Source: Methylotenera_A sp031379885
GTDB lineage: Bacteria; Pseudomonadota; Gammaproteobacteria; Burkholderiales; Methylophilaceae
Assembly: GCA_031379885.1 (NCBI GenBank)
Contig: JANNFN010000003.1
Coordinates: 1 to 27,805 of the forward strand
Reading direction: 5' to 3'
DNA: 27,805 bases
The notes beneath the pieces were generated by a model. It searched no databases and was not told the DNA's origin. It saw nothing but the letters and a program-made list of their open reading frames with translations. A program made the position numbers and the translations under genes. The stretch's first letter is position 1, and the number at the start of each line of letters is the position of its first letter. Positions 22,568-27,805 of this stretch are shown here, piece after piece.

Positions 22568-23701
22568 TTATTTCGCTTTAGTATCTAAGCTTCCCATCGA
22601 TTTAGGATAAGTCACTAAGCCCCACGGTAAATTTTTCACTTCAATTTGCTTTGTCACTTCCAATTTCTCAGCATCTATTACAAAAAGCGCATCAGATTTA
22701 CCGCAAGCCAGCAGTATTTGCTTGTCATCAGGAGTAAAACTAAAGTGCCAGCAGCGGTTGCCTGTAGGAATGTCTTTAACTTTTTCGTAGGTTTTGGCAT
22801 CAAATACCTGTAAAACTTTTGCCTTATTAGCCGCCACAAAAATATACTTACCAGTGTGATCAAACGAGATGCCATAAGGCGTGTCGGCTGTATCTACAGT
22901 ACGTACAAAGTTGAAATCTTTATCTAACACCAATATTTTATTGCCATATTCCAAGGTGGCTAAGTAGGTATTGCCGTCTGGTGAAATTTTAATACCACGT
23001 GGGCGATCCCCATATTCATGAGTTTTGATCATTTTAACTAAACTACCATCTTCAATATTATGTACGGTCACCGTGTTATCGGCTTCGTTGGTAATCACCA
23101 AATTTTTGCCGTCTGCAGAAAATTCAATCCCTTCAGTTTCCGGGCCGCCAGTAATTTCGCGTATTTTTTCACCTTTAATTAAATCTACCACTGCAATTTT
23201 AGCGGGAATTTTTTCACCATCATCATCGTCTTCTTTAGCCGCTTTATCACCTGGCTTTGGTGGAGGGCCTGCTTTAGCGCTGGGTTCAGATGAAACATAT
23301 GCAAAATTACCACTCACGCGTACAAATTCTGGGTTTTTACCTACCTCAATTTGCTGGGTTACTTCGCCAGTAGTGGTGTCGATGACTGAAATGCTGCCGT
23401 TTTCGCGGGTTGCGACGATGAGTTTTTTGCCGTCATCGGTTACACCCAAACCGCGTGGGCCAGCAGCCTTTACGTCAAATTGTTTTATCACTTGCAAGGT
23501 TGCAAGATCAACAACACTTACCCCTGCATCTTGGCTAGTGACGTACGCAAGGCCAGTGCTAGCTTTTGAAACGGCCTCAGTATTGGCTGCTGCAGCATCT
23601 GCTTCAGGGGCTTTTTCTTTACTACAAGCGCTAATGCCTGCTATTAGCGCCAGTAAAAGCATGCTCACGCAGGTTTTGTTTAATGATGATGCTAAATTCA
23701 T
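22568..23701 (-). CDS. YVTN-type beta-propeller lipoprotein
   Basis: A 377-residue envelope protein with a lipoprotein signal (lipobox ISAC, Cys26). Seven blades of YncE/YVTN type follow, for example AYVTSQDAGVSVVDLATLQVIKQFDV, GKKLIVATRENGSISVIDTTTGEV, NLVITNEADNTVTVHNIEDGSLV and YIFVAANKAKVLQVFDAKTYEKV. Between blades two and three is a Pro/Asp/Lys-rich insert (PPPKPGD, then KEDDDDGEK). Similar propellers accompany PQQ-dependent alcohol oxidation in methylotrophs, which is only a context guess because no dehydrogenase gene is here. ATG 23701 has GGAG 7 bases before it. Confidence 0.87.
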   Translation of the reverse strand: MNLASSLNKTCVSMLLLALIAGISACSKEKAPEADAAAANTEAVSKASTGLAYVTSQDAGVSVVDLATLQVIKQFDVKAAGPRGLGVTDDGKKLIVATRENGSISVIDTTTGEVTQQIEVGKNPEFVRVSGNFAYVSSEPSAKAGPPPKPGDKAAKEDDDDGEKIPAKIAVVDLIKGEKIREITGGPETEGIEFSADGKNLVITNEADNTVTVHNIEDGSLVKMIKTHEYGDRPRGIKISPDGNTYLATLEYGNKILVLDKDFNFVRTVDTADTPYGISFDHTGKYIFVAANKAKVLQVFDAKTYEKVKDIPTGNRCWHFSFTPDDKQILLACGKSDALFVIDAEKLEVTKQIEVKNLPWGLVTYPKSMGSLDTKAK

Positions 23702-23863
23702 TCAATTCTCCAAAGTTTGTTCTGCCTATTTGGCAGATTATTTATTATTAGGTTCAATCCCATAACCCAAATTAAAGCAAAAAGTATACTAGGTTGTATA
23801 TTACATTAAGTATGATTTAAAACAATGAGTTAATTACGATTGATTGATCAGTATTGGTTGTTA

Positions 23864-23893
23864 TCAGCCAATGGTGGTTGTAATATTGGCTGA
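23864..23893 (-). terminator. Hairpin just after ilvA
   Basis: TCAGCCAAT (23864-23872) and ATTGGCTGA (23885-23893) pair perfectly around 12 bases, three bases beyond the ilvA stop on the minus strand. There is no T-run, so it may only stabilise the 3' end. The rest of 23702-23863 shows nothing I can assign. Confidence 0.4.
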
Positions 23894-23895
23894 AA

Positions 23896-25422
23896 CTAAC
23901 CTAAAAATAATTGATACGCGGGGTTTTGTGTCTCGTCCCAGTATGGATAGCCCAAATTTTGTAAGAAGGCTAAAAACTCGGCTTGTTCATTTGGCGGCAC
24001 CTGCATGCCCACTAGCACGCGGCCAAAATCCGCGCCGTGGTTGCGATAATGGAATAAGCTGATGTTCCAATCGTGTCCCATGGTGTCTAAAAACTTCATC
24101 AGCGCACCTGGTTTTTCGGGGAACTCAAAGCGGTAAACCACCTCGTGTTCAGCCTGCGGGGCTCGCCCACCAACCAAATGGCGCAAATGTAGTTTAGCCA
24201 TTTCGTTATCGGTTAAATCAATTGCGTTCAAACCTTGTGCTGCTAGGTCAACAATTAATTTGCCTACTTCAGCTGTGTTGGAAATCGCCAAACCTACAAA
24301 AATATGTGCGGCATTGGGGTCAGAAAAGCGATAGTTAAATTCGGTAATATTACGGTTACCCAGCAAGCGGCAAAAACTCTTAAACGCGCCAGCTTGCTCA
24401 GGTATGGTCACAGCTAAAATCGCTTCACGCTGCTCGCCCACCTCGGCGCGCTCCGCCACGAACCTTAATCTATCAAAATTCATATTCGCGCCAGAGGCAA
24501 TGCCCACAAGGGTTTTGCCGTGAATGTTTTCGCGTTCTGCATAGGCTTTTAGCCCCGCAACAGAAAGCGCGCCAGCGGGTTCTAAAATGCTGCGTGTGTC
24601 TTCAAATACATCTTTAATCGCCGCGCAAATCGCGTCGTTATCCACCACAATCATTTCGTCCACAAACTGCTGCGCAAGTTTAAAAGTATGCTCACCTACT
24701 TGCTTCACGGCTGCACCATCGGCGAACAAACCCACTTGGTCTAATATTACGCGCTTGCCTTGTTTTAGCGATTCCGTCATGGCTTCCGCATCTTTCGCCT
24801 CTACGCCGATAATTTTAATCTCTGGTCGCACCGCTTTTACATAAGCCGCAACGCCGGCCAGCAAGCCGCCGCCGCCCACACAGCAGAATATCGCTTCGAT
24901 GGGTTCTGGGTGAGCGTTAAGAATTTCCATCGCAATCGTGCCTTGGCCTGCGATGATGTCTGGGTCGTCGTAAGGGTGCACAAAAGTGAGATTTTCGGCT
25001 TTTTCTAGCTCCAGCGCCTTTACATAAGCATCAGAATAACTATCTCCAAATAAAATCACTTCAGCACCGCGAGCCTTCACCGCGTTGATTTTGATGAGTG
25101 GCGTGGTGGTTGGCATCACAATCACCGCGCGACATTTCAACTTTTGGGCGGCTAATGCAACGCCTTGCGCATGGTTGCCCGCGCTGGCAGCTATGACGCC
25201 ACGTTTTAAAGCTTCAGGCGCCAAGCCCGCCATTTTGTTATAAGCGCCACGTAGTTTGAATGAGAACACTGGCTGAATGTCTTCGCGCTTTAATAAGACG
25301 CGGTTTCCAATGCGCGCAGACAAATTCGGCTGAAACTGCAAAGGCGTTTTTTTCGCCACGTCGTAAACGCGCGAGTTTTCTATGCGGTCTTTATAGTCAC
25401 TGGGTCGATAATTTATGGACAT
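23896..25422 (-). CDS. ilvA: Threonine ammonia-lyase, biosynthetic (threonine deaminase)
   Basis: A 508-residue cytoplasmic PLP enzyme converting threonine to 2-oxobutanoate, the first committed step to isoleucine. The catalytic part shows TPLQFQPNLSARIGNRVLLKRED, the PLP Lys56 in VFSFKLRGAYNKM, SAGNHAQGVALAA and the phosphate-binding GGGGLLAG. The C-terminal third has two ACT-like regulatory domains (about 335-415: AILAVTIPEQAGAF, NITEFNYRFSD; and 425-505: RFEFPEKPGALMKFL, NISLFHYRNHGADFGRVLVG). These mark the long, isoleucine-inhibited form. It is divergent from rpiA, 76 bases away. Confidence 0.97.
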   Translation of the reverse strand: MSINYRPSDYKDRIENSRVYDVAKKTPLQFQPNLSARIGNRVLLKREDIQPVFSFKLRGAYNKMAGLAPEALKRGVIAASAGNHAQGVALAAQKLKCRAVIVMPTTTPLIKINAVKARGAEVILFGDSYSDAYVKALELEKAENLTFVHPYDDPDIIAGQGTIAMEILNAHPEPIEAIFCCVGGGGLLAGVAAYVKAVRPEIKIIGVEAKDAEAMTESLKQGKRVILDQVGLFADGAAVKQVGEHTFKLAQQFVDEMIVVDNDAICAAIKDVFEDTRSILEPAGALSVAGLKAYAERENIHGKTLVGIASGANMNFDRLRFVAERAEVGEQREAILAVTIPEQAGAFKSFCRLLGNRNITEFNYRFSDPNAAHIFVGLAISNTAEVGKLIVDLAAQGLNAIDLTDNEMAKLHLRHLVGGRAPQAEHEVVYRFEFPEKPGALMKFLDTMGHDWNISLFHYRNHGADFGRVLVGMQVPPNEQAEFLAFLQNLGYPYWDETQNPAYQLFLG

Positions 25423-25498
25423 GGCTTATTTATAAAGTACTTGGTTGCGGTGTATGATATTGCATCATCAACATTATAAAGTTTTTTAAGGAATTATC

Positions 25499-26158
25499 GT
25501 GGCATATACGCAAGACGAATTAAAACAACAAGTCGCTGCAGCGGCAGTTCAATATGTAAAAGAAGGCATTATTGGCGTGGGCACAGGCTCAACCGCCAAT
25601 ATGTTTATTGAAGAACTGGCAAAAGTAAAACATAAAATTGAAGGCGCAGTAGCCAGCAGTGAGGCTACCGCTCAACGTTTACGCGGCCATGGTATTCAAG
25701 TATTCGATTTAAACGCGGTAGATAGCTTAGATATTTATGTGGATGGCGCGGACGAAATTACCGAGCATTTACACATGCTAAAAGGCGGCGGCGGGGCGTT
25801 AACGCGCGAGAAAATCGTCGCAGCTGTGGCTAAAACTTTTATTTGTATTTGTGATGAAACCAAATACGTGCCCGTATTAGGTAAATTTCCATTGCCAGTA
25901 GAAGTGTTGCCAATGGCAAAAAGCTATGTGGCGCGTGAGCTGGTAAAGCTTGGCGGACAACCAAAATTGCGTGACTTTACCACCGATAACGGCAACGTGA
26001 TTTTAGATGTATGGAATTTGAACATTGAAGACCCGGTGGCGATGGAAGCGAAAATTAACCAAATCGTCGGTGTGGTGACGAATGGCTTATTTGCTGCAAG
26101 ACCAGCCAATGTGTTGTTGTTGGCGACAGCGGATGGCGTGAAGACGTTTAAAAAGTAA
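25499..26158 (+). CDS. rpiA: Ribose-5-phosphate isomerase A
   Basis: A 219-residue cytoplasmic enzyme interconverting ribulose-5-phosphate and ribose-5-phosphate, important in the pentose phosphate and ribulose monophosphate routes. Motifs: GVGTGSTANMFIEEL (phosphate loop), ASSEATAQRLRGHGI, YVDGADEI with the catalytic Asp pair, KGGGGALTREKIVA with the catalytic Glu/Lys, and LGKFPLPVEVLPMA. The start is GTG 25499 with AAGGA (25488-25492) six bases before it; the family begins at this point. It ends 31 bases before stem-loop copy D. Confidence 0.96.
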   Translation: MAYTQDELKQQVAAAAVQYVKEGIIGVGTGSTANMFIEELAKVKHKIEGAVASSEATAQRLRGHGIQVFDLNAVDSLDIYVDGADEITEHLHMLKGGGGALTREKIVAAVAKTFICICDETKYVPVLGKFPLPVEVLPMAKSYVARELVKLGGQPKLRDFTTDNGNVILDVWNLNIEDPVAMEAKINQIVGVVTNGLFAARPANVLLLATADGVKTFKK

Positions 26159-26189
26159 ACTTATAAAATAAGTCTTTTTTGATATAAAA

Positions 26190-26234
26190 CAATGCCTCTG
26201 CAAGCCAATATCCATGCGGCTTGCAGAGGCATTG
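26190..26234. terminator. Stem-loop repeat, copy D (conserved 11-nt loop)
   Basis: CAATGCCTCTGCAAGCC (26190-26206) and GGCTTGCAGAGGCATTG (26218-26234) form a perfect 17-bp stem around the loop AATATCCATGC, followed by TTTTT. Its outer stem differs in sequence from copies A-C, but pairing is kept and the loop and GCC/GGC closure are the same. It is 31 bases after rpiA. Confidence 0.88.
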
Positions 26235-26244
26235 TTTTTGGTTT

Positions 26245-26325
26245 TGTAGGGCGTCAATAGCGTAGCGTATTGCGCCGAAAGGAAGATTTCCATACGGCGG
26301 ATTACGTAAACTAATCCGCCCTACA
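26245..26325. repeat. TGTAGGGCG-type dispersed palindromic repeat
   Basis: It begins TGTAGGGCG (26245-26253) and ends CGCCCTACA (26317-26325). GGCGGATTA (26296-26304) and TAATCCGCC (26312-26320) form an inner 9-bp stem, and CAATAGCGTAGCGTATTG is a second palindrome inside. This resembles the common dispersed TGTAGGG...CCCTACA repeats of proteobacterial genomes. The right end overlaps the last codons of the gene at 26321-27136. Confidence 0.75.
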
Positions 26326-27136
26326 TGCTGCGTGCTCTTTTTTGGAACCACTGAATGAATTCTGGAAAAGTAGATGGGTCGAGTACTTCAGAAAGCGGAA
26401 AAACATAGAGATAGCTGAATCTTGAAAAATAAACTGCCAATTTAGTAATTGTGGGTTTGGGATTGAGTTCTCCAATCCCGCCAATTTGATGCAGGATATA
26501 ATAGCCAAGAACTTGGTCAAAAGCACTTCTTTCAAGTGTCAATTTTTTAGTTGTTTTTATATCGATTATCGTATCATCAATGACCAAGTCGGCATCTGCG
26601 CCACCTACTAGTGTTGATGCCAATCCAAATGTTGGATTAATTAGACATAAGTTTTTTGCAGTAAAAAGATTGCTATCAACTCCAGAGATAAGATTTTTTA
26701 AATCTTGTATATCTTCTTTATAAATATCTCCAATCACCTCATATCCAACTCCAGCCCTATAGATTGGGTCAAGAGTGGCTAAGCTGAGTGCCGATTGAAT
26801 CAGCTCTTCTGACATTTGACCATTATTCAAATAAGCGCCTAAATTTTTTCTTGCAGAGGAAATGATTTTCTGACCTTTAACATATAAGTCCTCATCAAAG
26901 GCGAGGCTTACGAGAGCCTGGTCGGCTATCCAATAGTCTTTAGATATTGTGTCTGGGTTCTGGCGCTGAATAAAAAACCGAAGAAGATAGTCGAAGGCAG
27001 TGCCTACTGTGCTATAACGTGTAGTCAAAGGGGGTGCAACTAAATCCATTTTAGCTACGAACTTAGGCTTCTTGAATTCTTGCTGAAAACGATCCCTTAC
27101 ATCGGCATTATCTTTAAGAAAGGAAGTTAAACTCAT
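26321..27136 (-). CDS. PD-(D/E)XK nuclease-like orphan protein
   Basis: A 271-residue soluble protein I cannot place in a named family. The segment GGADADLVIDDTIIDIKTTKK matches the PD-(D/E)XK core: an Asp (183 in this numbering), then Asp192-Ile-Lys194 in a strand. FDQVLGYYILHQIGG 12 residues later is like the Gln/Tyr motif of RecB-type nucleases. The N-terminal half is helical (VGTAFDYLLRFFIQ). I chose ATG 27136 with AGGA six bases before it over a TTG at 27142. Its last residues overlap the dispersed repeat at 26245-26325, which may have replaced the original C-terminus. It could be a DNA repair, restriction or defence nuclease, but no partner gene is visible. Confidence 0.7.
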   Translation of the reverse strand: MSLTSFLKDNADVRDRFQQEFKKPKFVAKMDLVAPPLTTRYSTVGTAFDYLLRFFIQRQNPDTISKDYWIADQALVSLAFDEDLYVKGQKIISSARKNLGAYLNNGQMSEELIQSALSLATLDPIYRAGVGYEVIGDIYKEDIQDLKNLISGVDSNLFTAKNLCLINPTFGLASTLVGGADADLVIDDTIIDIKTTKKLTLERSAFDQVLGYYILHQIGGIGELNPKPTITKLAVYFSRFSYLYVFPLSEVLDPSTFPEFIQWFQKRARSM

Positions 27137-27151
27137 TAGCAATCCTTATAA

Positions 27152-27424
27152 TTAATTTTTTTCTGGTACATATCCACTAGCCGTATCTGCGCCATCCCCA
27201 AAAAAGTATTTTTCAGTTTGCTCGCTCAAATACTTGCGTGCAGCAGGATCGGCTAAGCTTAAGCGGTTTTCGTTCACCAGCATGGTTTGTTGTTTTAGCC
27301 ATGCTGCCCATGCCTCTTTACTTACGCTCATGTAAATCCGTTTGCCAAGCTCGCCCGGATAGGGTGGAAAGTCCATGCCGTCTAAATCTTTATCTAGTTT
27401 AATGCAGTGTACAGTGCGTGCCAT
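27152..27424 (-). CDS. yggX: YggX-type Fe(II) trafficking/oxidative damage protection protein
   Basis: A 90-residue cytoplasmic protein: MARTVHCIKLDKDLDGMDFPPYPGELGKRIYMSVSKEAWAAWLKQQTMLVNENRLSLADPAARKYL, nearly the standard YggX sequence, including the PPYPGELGKRIY block and conserved Cys7. It protects iron-sulfur clusters from oxidation. I chose ATG 27424 because E. coli YggX begins MSRTI at this point; an ATG 12 bases upstream (27436) would add MSNL. No strong ribosome site precedes either. It lies 15 bases before the orphan nuclease gene on the same strand. Confidence 0.95.
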   Translation of the reverse strand: MARTVHCIKLDKDLDGMDFPPYPGELGKRIYMSVSKEAWAAWLKQQTMLVNENRLSLADPAARKYLSEQTEKYFFGDGADTASGYVPEKN

Positions 27425-27496
27425 AAGGTTACTCATTTGTGCTAAAAACAGTATGATAACGCATGTTTATTTATTTAAAAGTTATTCATACTAAAC

Positions 27497-27573
27497 CGTC
27501 ATCTTGAGCGTAGCGAAAGATCCAGCTTTTAAGTTGCAAAAAACTGGATTCTTCACTTACGTTCAGAATGACG
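27497..27573. repeat. Dispersed hairpin repeat (CGTCAT...AATGACG type)
   Basis: The left arm CGTCATCTTGAGCGTAGCG... ends in CCAG at 27525. The right arm starts CTGGATTCTTC at 27544 and ends GAATGACG at 27573. The arms are imperfect inverted copies around an 18-base centre. It belongs to the widespread GTCATTCTGAGCG/AGAATGAC repeat class. It lies between divergent yggX and dgkA. Confidence 0.8.
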
Positions 27574-27607
27574 AGGTAGGTTTAATGAGCATTTAGAAAG
27601 TAGAAAA

Positions 27608-27805
27608 ATGGAAAGCCCATTCAAAAGTAAAAATGGTTTGGAACGCATTGCCAAAGCGGCAGGTTATTCGCTTGCAGGCTTAAAAGCGGCGTATAAGAAT
27701 GAGGCAGCGATTCGTCAAGAAACATGGCTGATGGTTGTGCTGATTCCGCTTGGGTTTTATTTGGGTCACACCAATATCGAACGTATTTTGATGGTTAGCG
27801 TGACT
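27608..27805 (+). CDS. dgkA: Diacylglycerol kinase, N-terminal part (cut by window end)
   Basis: The first 66 codons of a small membrane kinase: SKNGLERIAKAAGYSLAGLKAAYKNEAAIRQE, then hydrophobic TWLMVVLIPLGFYLG. The amphipathic start and the ALKAAxxNExAFRQE-type motif are characteristic of prokaryotic DgkA, which phosphorylates diacylglycerol in the inner membrane. The frame is open to the window end. The start ATG 27608 fits the family. Confidence 0.92.
   Translation, partial: MESPFKSKNGLERIAKAAGYSLAGLKAAYKNEAAIRQETWLMVVLIPLGFYLGHTNIERILMVSVT

Noticed and set aside
23025..23765. Long open frame (246 codons) on the + strand opposite the beta-propeller gene
   Set aside because: It is antisense to a well-recognised lipoprotein. 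Its translation is low-complexity Ser/Pro/Leu with no family resemblance, and it is open only because of the codon bias of the real gene.
26190..27573. CRISPR-like repeats from the several hairpins in this part
   Set aside because: Each is a single inverted repeat of a different family; there are no regularly spaced direct repeats or cas genes.

Overview
The window reads as chromosomal DNA of an AT-rich betaproteobacterium. A methylotrophic Methylophilaceae-like organism (Methylotenera or Methylophilus type) is my best guess. The basis is the betaproteobacterial look of ValRS, the cobalamin-salvage gene set, the zapA-6S RNA locus and the beta-propeller lipoprotein. Most genes are housekeeping. 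No phage, plasmid, IS element or CRISPR array is visible.

Layout. 1-4637 (+): a tightly packed type IV pilus / type II secretion-like operon: a PilN-like fragment, a PilO-like protein, a small exported PilP-like protein, a PilX/GspK-like protein and a classical GFTLVE pseudopilin. Its last gene is a translationally coupled MoeB/ThiF E1-like enzyme. 4652-5966 (-): an SPFH/NfeD membrane pair. 6165-7397 (+): a photolyase/cryptochrome-type flavoprotein that lacks the usual N-terminal alpha/beta domain but has a similar-looking segment at its C-terminus. 7420-8880 (+): LemA plus a GIDE-domain protein carrying a canonical EF-hand. 8941-11891 (+): valS, interrupted by what looks like a one-base deletion near 9612. 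11970-13037 (-): rhodanese-TusA-DsrE2 sulfur-carrier genes. 13183-13258 (-): tRNA-Phe. 13483-14304 (+): a BON-LysM (Kbp-like) protein and an alanine-rich lipoprotein.

14374-20638 is a cobalamin salvage and uptake locus: cobT-cobS-cobC forward, then cobU plus an S4 protein in reverse, then btuB-btuM in reverse under a cobalamin riboswitch. BtuB would bring corrinoid across the outer membrane, BtuM across the inner membrane, and CobU, CobT, CobS and CobC would assemble the nucleotide loop. 20739-21500 (+): a small coiled-coil gene, zapA and 6S RNA. 21607-27805: DUF2237, an EVE-domain protein, a YVTN beta-propeller lipoprotein, ilvA, rpiA, an orphan PD-(D/E)XK-like protein, yggX and the start of dgkA.

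Between the genes there are several families of inverted repeats. The most striking is a set of four stem-loops (11907, 16779, 22503, 26190), each at a convergent gene junction. Each has an 11-nt loop with one consensus closed by GCC/GGC, while the outer stems differ. A separate palindromic element lies inside cobU, in frame. I see no obviously new multigene system. The best candidates for something under-described are the rearranged photolyase, the conserved-loop stem-loop family and the in-gene palindrome.
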